From Clostridiales bacterium VE202-21 (GTDB taxonomy: Bacteria; Bacillota; Clostridia; Lachnospirales; Lachnospiraceae): a stretch of DNA of 48,374 bases. The notes below the pieces were generated by a model. That model searched no databases. It was not told the origin of the DNA and saw only the letters and a program-made list of their open reading frames with translations. Every line of letters begins with the position of its first letter. Position 1 is the first letter of the stretch. The DNA lies in contig BAIF02000019.1 of the NCBI GenBank assembly GCA_000509105.1, positions 1-48,374 on the forward strand. Direction: 5' to 3'. Below, piece after piece: positions 41,767-48,374 of this stretch. Position numbers and translations under genes: made by a program.

Positions 41767-42378
41767 ATGGAACAAACGGTGAAGAAAAAATTTGGCATTC
41801 GTGACATTATGACGATTGCCGCAATGATGGTAATTACTTACCTTGTCGCAATGGTTATCGGCTCCGTTACGCTGCCTTTTCCGGTGGTGTACCTGTACGG
41901 TTCTGCCGGTATTGATGCTTTTATTGGAGCAATCTTTTATCTGGTCGCAGCAAACCGCGTCAACAAACATGGCCTTCTGTTTGCGTGGGCCGCAGTCTAC
42001 GGGATAATTCAGGGCGTCATGGGCTATATGTTCCTGATTCCATATTTCCTGGTGGTAGCACTCATTGCCGAGCTAACCATGATTGGCAAGGATACATACC
42101 GCAATGCTGTCCGCAACCGGATCGGCTGGACGGTAAATGCCATCGGCAACTTTGTCGGTTGCGCCGTACCGCTGTGGTGGGCGTGGGACAGCTATCAGGA
42201 AATGGCTGCAAGCAGCGGGTTTGATGCAAATACTCTGAATATGCAGTTCTCTATGGTGACTTCTCCGGCACTGATGCTTTTGGGTATTGCCATTACTGCG
42301 GTTCTTGCCATCCTCGGTACATTGTTCGGCCAGCGGTTGCTCAGAAAGCATTTCCAAAAAGCGGGCATTGTAGGATGA
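41767..42378 (+). CDS. ECF transporter S component, MptD/Trep_Strep type (layer B)
   Basis: A 203-residue membrane protein with about six helices (IMTIAAMMVITYLVAMVIG, IDAFIGAIFYLVA, AWAAVYGIIQGVMGYMFLI...). Member of the putative S component family paralogous to 34711-35286. AAGGAGGG precedes ATG 41767. The stop overlaps the ATG of the T component gene (ATGATG). First gene of the layer B transport operon. Confidence 0.82.
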   Translation: MEQTVKKKFGIRDIMTIAAMMVITYLVAMVIGSVTLPFPVVYLYGSAGIDAFIGAIFYLVAANRVNKHGLLFAWAAVYGIIQGVMGYMFLIPYFLVVALIAELTMIGKDTYRNAVRNRIGWTVNAIGNFVGCAVPLWWAWDSYQEMAASSGFDANTLNMQFSMVTSPALMLLGIAITAVLAILGTLFGQRLLRKHFQKAGIVG

Positions 42379-43076
42379 TGGCCGAAGAAAAAAAGCAAAG
42401 ACGGATTGACCGGATCGATGGGCGCACAGTTCTTTTCCTGACGCTGTGCGCCTGTATCGTGACCTTTTTTGCAACAAGTTTTTTAGGGCATGGGATTTTT
42501 ACCTTTTGGATTTTTTTGATCCTTTGCTGGTTCGGCTTATATAAACAGGCCCTGGGATGCTTTGCGGTCTATTTAGTGGCGATTGTATGGCTGATGATTG
42601 AGACGAAATATCAGATCAGCATCCCCTCTCCGCTGCTACTCAGCATGATTTACAAGCTGTTGCTTCCCGCTATGCCTGCTTATCTTCTGGCTAAAATCCC
42701 GTCCGGGAAATTGACAGCCAGCCTGCGAAAAATGCCGATCCCTACCCGTATCATGCTTGTATTGATTGTCATGCTCCGTTTTGCTCCGACTGTACTACAT
42801 GAATTTGGCGAAGTCAGGGAGGCCATGAAAATCCGTGGTTTCTTAAAATCGGTTGGCAATGTTTTGAGGCATCCAATGGACACATTGGAATACGCCATTG
42901 TTCCGATGGTGTTCCGCTCCTTAAAGATCGCGGACGAGTTGGCCGCTTCTGCCATTGTCAGGGGAATTGAAAGCCCCTACAAGAAAGAAAGCTACTATGT
43001 CAGCCGGATCGCTGCGCTGGATTACTTTTTGATTGTTGTCAGCGTGGGAGCTGCCGTGTGCTGCTGTCTTTTATAG
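42375..43076 (+). CDS. ECF transporter T component
   Basis: A 233-residue membrane protein with EcfT features: four to five helices and the two coupling motifs (MKIRG and AIVRG, Ala-Arg-Gly variants at ~155 and ~198) that touch the ATPases. Two possible ATGs (42375, 42378) overlap the previous stop. It corresponds to the C-terminal third of the layer C fusion protein. Confidence 0.85.
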   Translation: MMAEEKKQRRIDRIDGRTVLFLTLCACIVTFFATSFLGHGIFTFWIFLILCWFGLYKQALGCFAVYLVAIVWLMIETKYQISIPSPLLLSMIYKLLLPAMPAYLLAKIPSGKLTASLRKMPIPTRIMLVLIVMLRFAPTVLHEFGEVREAMKIRGFLKSVGNVLRHPMDTLEYAIVPMVFRSLKIADELAASAIVRGIESPYKKESYYVSRIAALDYFLIVVSVGAAVCCCLL

Positions 43077-43086
43077 GAGGAATGGA

Positions 43087-44565
43087 ATGGGAAAAGAAAT
43101 TATGATCCGTGACCTGACCTTTTCCTATGGCGGGAACGGAAATCAACTGGAACACATATCGTTAGACATTGCCGCTGGGGAGGTCATTGTTATGACCGGC
43201 CCATCAGGGGGCGGGAAAAGCTCTTTGACGAGAGTGATTAACGGCCTGATCCCCTACTTTTACGAGGGGGAATTAAGTGGAGAGGTTTTTGTGGACGGAA
43301 AACCGCTGAAAGAGATTCCGTCCTGGGAGCGCGGCAAAATCGCAGGGAATGTATTTCAAGACCCCAGGAGCCAGTTTTTTGCCAATGAGGTAGCTGGTGA
43401 GATTGCTTTCGGCTGTGAGAACTATGGGTATTCCCATGAGGACATTCAGAACCATGTTCACCGGGCAGCGGCAGACATCAAAATTCAGGACATTCTGGAT
43501 CACAGTCTGCACAGCCTGTCCTATGGAATGCGCCAGAAGGTTGCGATTGCATCGGCAGAGGCGATTGACCCGGAAATCTATGTCATGGATGAACCATCCG
43601 CCAATCTGGATATTGCATCTACTTATCGCTTTGCGGACATTATCCGCGATTTGAAACAGCAGGGAAAAACCATTATCATAGCAGAACATCGGCTTTATTA
43701 TCTGATGGATCTGGCAGACCGCTTCCTGTGTGTGCAGAAAGGAAAAATTGTGCGGGAATTTACCGCACAACAAATGAAAGCTCTGACTAATAAGGAAATC
43801 CAGGCATTGGGACTTCGCACTCCTGACCTGCATCAGATTGAGCAGACGGAAATCCCGTCTGCGGCAACCAGCGAGGTTGTTCTGGAAGTGAAAAAGCTGA
43901 ACCACTCTTTTGGTGAGACGATTGTGGCAAAGGATGTTGACTTTCAATGCCGCAAGGGAGAAGTAGTAGCCCTGATCGGCCCTAACGGGACGGGCAAAAG
44001 CACCATAGGACGAATCCTGGCAGGGCTATTGAAAGAGAAATCCGGCGAAGTCGTTTTGTTCGGAAAGCATTGTAGATCGAAAGGCCGCTTGGGAAAGGTC
44101 TGGTACATTCCCCAGGATTTAGACAGCCAGCTTTTCGGTGAGGACCTGCTGGATGAACTGACTACCGGCGCAGAGGTCAGCCCAGAGCGGAAAAAAGCGG
44201 CGGAGGAAATTCTGGAGGCCCTGGAGCTGATGCCGTTTGTCAAACAGCATCCCTCCACGCTGTCAGGAGGGCAAAAGCAGCGGCTGGCCCTTGGCGTGGC
44301 GCTGATGCACGAAGCGCCGATCATCGTACTGGACGAACCGACAAGCGGGCTGGACGGTACGAATATGCGGAATGTCAGCCGGATGATCCGCAAGCTGGCA
44401 AAGATGGGGCGCACCATTATCGTCATTACCCATGACGCGGAGTGTGCGCTTGCCTGCTGTGAGAGGGCAATACGCCTGGAGAACGGCTGCATTACCGATG
44501 ATTTTCAAATCAGAGGCACAGAGCTTCTTTTAGACAAAATTGGATATGACAAAAAGGAGGGTTAG
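43087..44565 (+). CDS. ECF ATPase, double (EcfA-EcfA) protein
   Basis: A 492-residue protein with two ABC ATPase domains. First: Walker A GPSGGGKSS, LSYGMRQK, YVMDEPSANLD. Second (from ~275): GPNGTGKST, LSGGQKQR, IVLDEPTSGLD. It drives the ECF module with the T and S subunits. AGGAGGA precedes ATG 43087. The first signature (SYG instead of SGG) is unusual but usually tolerated in ECF pairs. Next gene starts 2 bases after the stop. Confidence 0.88.
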   Translation: MGKEIMIRDLTFSYGGNGNQLEHISLDIAAGEVIVMTGPSGGGKSSLTRVINGLIPYFYEGELSGEVFVDGKPLKEIPSWERGKIAGNVFQDPRSQFFANEVAGEIAFGCENYGYSHEDIQNHVHRAAADIKIQDILDHSLHSLSYGMRQKVAIASAEAIDPEIYVMDEPSANLDIASTYRFADIIRDLKQQGKTIIIAEHRLYYLMDLADRFLCVQKGKIVREFTAQQMKALTNKEIQALGLRTPDLHQIEQTEIPSAATSEVVLEVKKLNHSFGETIVAKDVDFQCRKGEVVALIGPNGTGKSTIGRILAGLLKEKSGEVVLFGKHCRSKGRLGKVWYIPQDLDSQLFGEDLLDELTTGAEVSPERKKAAEEILEALELMPFVKQHPSTLSGGQKQRLALGVALMHEAPIIVLDEPTSGLDGTNMRNVSRMIRKLAKMGRTIIVITHDAECALACCERAIRLENGCITDDFQIRGTELLLDKIGYDKKEG

Positions 44566-44567
44566 AA

Positions 44568-46382
44568 ATGGCACAGCAAAACGAGAAGCAGCCGAAAGCG
44601 AAAACCGGACTGGCACGCTGCCTGGAGCTGGCTTCCGGCCATAAAGGGCTGGTGTTCCTGGCAGGTTTTTTGGCGGCGCTGGCTGCGATCTGTTCTTTTG
44701 TACCGTACTTATCAATCTACTACATCATTCGGGAAATCTTGTTTGTTTACCCGGATATGTCGCTCTTGAATGTTTCCACGATTTCGACCTGGGGATGGCT
44801 GGCCCTGGCTGGAATTTTGGGAAACATCGTATTTTACTTTTTTGCCCTGTTGTGTTCCCACGTTGCGGCGTTTGGAACGCTTTATGAATTGAAGGTAGCC
44901 TTTGCCGACCACATCATGCATATTCCCCTTGGGTATCATTTGACCTTGGGAAGCGGCAAGCTGAGAAAAATCATGGACGAAAACATTGAAAGCGTTGAGA
45001 AATTCATCGCTCACCAGCTCCCGGACTTTGTGGCCTCGCTGGTCGCACCGCTTGTTCTGGTCATCATTCTTCTCGGAATTGACTGGCGGTATGGCGTGGT
45101 TTGCCTGGTCGGTATTGTTCTGGCCTTTATCGTGCAGTTTGCGGGCTTCAACGGAGAAGCAAAGGAAAAAATGCACCGTTTTCAGACCGCCCAGGAGAAC
45201 ATGAACAGCGCCTCTGTGGAATATGTACGTGGTATGTCGGAGATCAAAGCATTTAATCAGACCGCCGATTCCTTTAAGCGGTTGGGCAAATCCATTACAG
45301 ACTATACCTCTTTTGTGTTGGAGTACGCATTGGGCTGGCAGAACTGTATGCCTGCTTTTACCACGATCATCAACAATATTTATCTGCTTTTGATTCCGGT
45401 GGGCATTCTGATCGGGATGCACACTACGGATTTCAGGGAGTATTCGCTGACATTTATTTTCTACCTGATTATTGTCCATGCGATTTCCGGTGTCCTGAAT
45501 AAAATCATGTATATCTCTGAGTCCTTTACGCAGATTGACGGCAGCGTGGAGCGTATGGATGAAATCCTGCGTATCCCGGTCCTGCCCGAAAAGAGTACGG
45601 CGGCAACAATCGAAAACTATGGGATTGCTTTCCGGGATGTCAGCTTTTCCTACGAAGCCGATTCCCAGGTCAAGGCCCTGTCTCATGTTTCTTTCTTTGC
45701 GGATCAGGGCAAGGTGACAGCCATTGTCGGCCCCTCCGGTGGCGGTAAGAGTACCATCGCCAGCCTGATCTCCCGGTTTTATGATGTGACGGACGGAAGT
45801 ATTCAGATCGGCGGCGTTGACATTCGGGACATTCCGCTGGATGCGCTGATGGATAAGGTCAGCTTCGTATTTCAGGATACGTTCCTGTTCAAGCAGAGCA
45901 TCCTGGATAACATCCGTATGGGAAATCCAAATGCTACGGAAGAACAGGTGATTGCGGCGGCAAAGGCTGCAAGATGCCATGAATTTATTGAGCAGCTTCC
46001 GAACGGGTATCAGACTGTAATCGGCAGCACCGGCGTCCATCTTTCCGGTGGTGAGCGCCAGCGGATTGCCATTGCAAGGGCTATCGTAAAAGACGCGCCC
46101 ATTATCGTTCTGGACGAGGCAACTGCGTTCAGCGACCCGGAGAACGAGTACCTGATTCAAAAAGCCTTTGAAAAGCTGATTCAGAATAAAACGGTTGTAA
46201 TGATCGCCCATCGCCTGTCTACGATTCGTAATGCTGACCAGATCCTTGTCATGGAAAAGGGCTGTCTGATTGAATCCGGCACCCATGACGAGCTGCTGAA
46301 GAAGGACGGAAAATACGCGCAGATGTGGAGCAGCTATACGGAGTCGATCAACTGGAAAATTGGCACAGGAAAGGCGGTGTGA
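44568..46382 (+). CDS. ABC half-transporter, membrane plus ATPase (layer B, first of pair)
   Basis: A 604-residue exporter-fold ABC protein: six membrane helices within ~28-310 and an ATPase domain with GPSGGGKST, LSGGERQR, IVLDEAT and HRLST. It pairs with the next gene, 3 bases downstream. Paralogous to the layer C pair. The YbtPQ/IrtAB precedent and the metal-type operator suggest metallophore import, but export cannot be excluded. Confidence 0.92.
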   Translation: MAQQNEKQPKAKTGLARCLELASGHKGLVFLAGFLAALAAICSFVPYLSIYYIIREILFVYPDMSLLNVSTISTWGWLALAGILGNIVFYFFALLCSHVAAFGTLYELKVAFADHIMHIPLGYHLTLGSGKLRKIMDENIESVEKFIAHQLPDFVASLVAPLVLVIILLGIDWRYGVVCLVGIVLAFIVQFAGFNGEAKEKMHRFQTAQENMNSASVEYVRGMSEIKAFNQTADSFKRLGKSITDYTSFVLEYALGWQNCMPAFTTIINNIYLLLIPVGILIGMHTTDFREYSLTFIFYLIIVHAISGVLNKIMYISESFTQIDGSVERMDEILRIPVLPEKSTAATIENYGIAFRDVSFSYEADSQVKALSHVSFFADQGKVTAIVGPSGGGKSTIASLISRFYDVTDGSIQIGGVDIRDIPLDALMDKVSFVFQDTFLFKQSILDNIRMGNPNATEEQVIAAAKAARCHEFIEQLPNGYQTVIGSTGVHLSGGERQRIAIARAIVKDAPIIVLDEATAFSDPENEYLIQKAFEKLIQNKTVVMIAHRLSTIRNADQILVMEKGCLIESGTHDELLKKDGKYAQMWSSYTESINWKIGTGKAV

Positions 46383-46385
46383 TCT

Positions 46386-48119
46386 ATGAGTAAGCTGAAA
46401 GAAAAGTTAATGCTGTCGGAGAAAGGCTACTCCGACCTGAAAAAAGCGATTACGGCCTGCACAATAACTAATATTGCGCTGTTGATTCCGTCTATGGTAG
46501 CCTGCCTGCTCTTTTGGGAGTTGTTAAAGCCGTTTACTGGAGAAACAATTTCGTGGGCCGCATTGTGGAAATTGCTCGGCTTGGGGCTGGTGGCGGCTAT
46601 TCTGGTGTTTCTGGCCGCGAAAAACGATTATAGGAAAACCTATATTGCTTCCTATAAGGAGGCCAGCACGACCAGACTTCGGATCGCGGAGCATCTTCGC
46701 AAGCTCCCCATGAGCTTCTTTAACACAAAGGATTTGTCCGACATTACCACAAACATGATGGCGGATTGCAGCAGCATGGAATCCATGCTCAGCAGTACCA
46801 TCCCGCCGCTGATTGCGAATATAATCTCTGTTACTCTGACTTGTATTTGTCTGGCGTTTTTTGATTGGCGCATGGCCCTTGCGATTTTCTGCACGATGCC
46901 GGTTACATTCCTTATCATCTTGGGCGGGCGCAAGCTGCAACTTCATCTGTTTGACAAACAGGTGGATGTGAAACTGGAGGCGTCCAGCCAGATTCAGGAA
47001 TACCTGGAAGGTATTAAGATCATCAAATCTTGTGGTCTTGGCGGTTCCCGCTTTGATGCGTTGGATAAAGCACTCCAGGCCATGAAAAAAATCGCCATTA
47101 AAGTGGAACTGGCCTCCGGTATTCTGGTTCAGGGAGCCAGCCTGATCCTGCAAGCAGGGCTTGGCATTACTATTTTCATTGGAACGGTGCTGATAACCGG
47201 CGGCAAAATCGAATTGCTCCCTCTGCTGGTGCTGCTCATGTTCTCCACGCAGATTTACGGCCCGATCCTTGCCATTCTCTCACAGTTGACTTCTCTGTTT
47301 CATTTGGAGACTGTCACCAACCGTATGCGTACCCTGCTGACCACGCCCGCTATGGAGGGCGAGGATAAGGATGTATCCAAGTATGACATTGAACTGAAAA
47401 ATGTCACTTTCGGATATAACCAAGACGATGTTATCAAGGATGTGTCTTTTTCTATTCCTGCTGGCAGCGTAACGGCCCTGGTAGGGCCTTCCGGCAGCGG
47501 CAAAAGCACAATTTCCAAACTCATTGCCCGCTTTTGGGATGTAAGAAAAGGTCAGATTTCCATTGGTGGTATGGATGTTCGCACCATTGAACCGGAACAC
47601 CTGATGCGCTGTATGTCCTTTGTATTTCAGGATGTGACCTTGTTCAACGACACTGTTTTTAACAATATCCGTGTAGGCAACATGAACGCTACCGAGGAGC
47701 AGGTCATGGCGGCGGCAAAGGCGGCATACTGTGACGAATTTATCCAGCGATTGCCGGACGGTTATCAGACTGTCCTTGGAGAAAACGGCAGCACTCTTTC
47801 TGGTGGTGAGCGTCAGCGGATTTCCATTGCCCGCGCTCTGCTGAAAGATGCCCCGATCATTCTTCTGGACGAGGCAACCGCATCCCTTGACCCGGAGAAC
47901 GAGGTTTTGATCCAGCGGGCTATTGCAAAGCTGGTGGAGGGCAAGACGGTCATTATGATTGCTCACCGGCTCCGTACTGTCGTGGATTCCGACCAGATCA
48001 TTGTTCTGGAGGATGGCAGGCTGGCCGAGCTGGGAACGCATGAGGAACTGATGAAAAAGAAAGGGCTGTACGAAAAGCTGTATCATATCCAGCAGGAAAG
48101 CCTTGGTTGGGCTGTGTAA
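46386..48119 (+). CDS. ABC half-transporter, membrane plus ATPase (layer B, second of pair)
   Basis: A 577-residue exporter-fold ABC protein: membrane helices within ~20-310, GPSGSGKST, LSGGERQR, IILLDEAT and HRLRT. Partner of the previous gene. It ends 24 bases before the dtxR-type gene, with AAGGGAG in between and no terminator, so the regulator is probably in the same operon. Confidence 0.92.
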   Translation: MSKLKEKLMLSEKGYSDLKKAITACTITNIALLIPSMVACLLFWELLKPFTGETISWAALWKLLGLGLVAAILVFLAAKNDYRKTYIASYKEASTTRLRIAEHLRKLPMSFFNTKDLSDITTNMMADCSSMESMLSSTIPPLIANIISVTLTCICLAFFDWRMALAIFCTMPVTFLIILGGRKLQLHLFDKQVDVKLEASSQIQEYLEGIKIIKSCGLGGSRFDALDKALQAMKKIAIKVELASGILVQGASLILQAGLGITIFIGTVLITGGKIELLPLLVLLMFSTQIYGPILAILSQLTSLFHLETVTNRMRTLLTTPAMEGEDKDVSKYDIELKNVTFGYNQDDVIKDVSFSIPAGSVTALVGPSGSGKSTISKLIARFWDVRKGQISIGGMDVRTIEPEHLMRCMSFVFQDVTLFNDTVFNNIRVGNMNATEEQVMAAAKAAYCDEFIQRLPDGYQTVLGENGSTLSGGERQRISIARALLKDAPIILLDEATASLDPENEVLIQRAIAKLVEGKTVIMIAHRLRTVVDSDQIIVLEDGRLAELGTHEELMKKKGLYEKLYHIQQESLGWAV

Positions 48120-48143
48120 ATTGTTTTAGAAGGGAGATGTTCC

Positions 48144-48374
48144 ATGAAACTTCGTGCGTCCGGGGAGGACTACCTGGAAACCATCCTTGTTCTCCAAAAG
48201 AAACTCGGTATGGTGCGCTCCGTAGATGTAGCCCGGCACATGGAGGTGTCAAAACCCAGCGTGTGCCATGCAGTGGCTACCTTGCGGGACGGCGGCTTTC
48301 TCACTATGGACGAAGATCACTTTCTCCATCTGACCGATGTAGGCCGCGAGGTTGCCGAAAAAATCTTCGAGCGA
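48144..48374 (+). CDS. DtxR/MntR family metal-dependent regulator (5' part)
   Basis: The first 77 residues of a DtxR-family repressor: MKLRASGEDYLETILVL, then the winged helix VDVARHMEVSKPSVCHAVATLRDGGFL and HLTDVGREVAEKI. These proteins bind Fe2+ or Mn2+ and then repress metal-uptake genes. ATG 48144 follows AAGGGAG. The dimerisation and metal-binding part lies beyond the window. It is the natural candidate to bind the TTAG-N6-CTAA operators seen at five places. Confidence 0.9.
   Translation, partial: MKLRASGEDYLETILVLQKKLGMVRSVDVARHMEVSKPSVCHAVATLRDGGFLTMDEDHFLHLTDVGREVAEKIFER

Larger units (their letters stand above)
8089..48374. mobile_element. Layer B: TnpX-type element inserted in virD4, right end outside the window
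   Basis: Begins where virD4 similarity stops (~8089) with an inverted repeat, then a serine recombinase start (8180-8266) whose continuation is at 38328-40124, followed by tnpV, an araC gene, an ECF/ABC transporter operon and a dtxR-family gene. This recombinase-tnpV-cargo order is that of Tn4451/Tn5397-related elements. Layer C (8264-38327) sits inside it. The right end was not reached. Confidence 0.7.

Noticed and set aside
44712..46286. Long open frame (524 codons) on the minus strand across an ABC gene
   Set aside because: It is the mirror of the ABC transporter gene, has no ribosome site and reads as low-sense sequence.
1..48374. CRISPR array, tRNA or rRNA genes
   Set aside because: No regular repeat-spacer pattern, no cloverleaf-like sequence and no rRNA-like stretch were seen when reading both strands.

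Overview
The window looks like accessory DNA from a gut Clostridia chromosome (Lachnospiraceae/Oscillospiraceae-like). The reasons are the Tn1549/CTn-type conjugation genes, the TnpX-type large serine recombinases with TnpV and TnpW partners, strong AGGAGG ribosome binding sites with frequent GTG/TTG starts, and mid-range GC. No rRNA, tRNA, CRISPR array or housekeeping gene was seen. The whole window reads as mobile DNA inserted inside mobile DNA.

Three nested layers can be separated. Layer A (1-~8088) is part of a Tn1549-like integrative conjugative element: orphan DNA methylase, DUF-type accessory proteins, MobC, a MOBP relaxase, PcfB, an ArdC-like protein and the coupling protein VirD4. 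VirD4 stops abruptly after about half its length. Layer B starts there (~8089) and runs past the right edge: 5' end of a serine recombinase (8180-8266), and, after an interruption, the rest of the same recombinase (38328-40124), tnpV, an AraC regulator, an ECF-type transporter, a pair of ABC half-transporters, and the start of a DtxR-family metal regulator. Layer C (~8264-38327, about 30.06 kb) interrupts B's recombinase at codon 29. Joining the two flanks at their shared TCAA restores the reading frame exactly.

Layer C has a transfer and replication core (8408-19636): tnpV, an AlbA_2/ATPase protein, a zinc-finger protein, a sigma-like factor, tnpW, its own recombinase, a CHC2 primase, a P4-type primase/helicase, an iteron-like region, and a MOBQ relaxase with a matching nic-like site. 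Its cargo (19767-38278) is a TetR gene, a ~10.6-kb operon with six methyltransferases, three alpha/beta hydrolases, four proteins of the L-2-amino-thiazoline-4-carboxylate (ATC) hydrolase type and a membrane protein, and, convergent to it, a transporter operon (fused EcfA-EcfA-EcfT, S component, two ABC half-transporters) headed by another TetR gene.

The most interesting signal is shared control. An interrupted palindrome, TTAG-N6-CTAA (best form GGTTAG-N6-CTAACC), lies in front of the methyltransferase operon (two copies), the layer C transporter operon, the layer B araC gene and the layer B transporter operon. This half-site spacing occurs within the classical DtxR/IdeR box, and a dtxR-family gene closes the layer B operon. 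A working hypothesis is a metal-regulated island that imports a metallophore, possibly thiazoline-containing, through ECF plus YbtPQ/IrtAB-like transporters and modifies or dismantles it with methyltransferases, esterases and thiazoline hydrolases. The substrate is not shown by the sequence.
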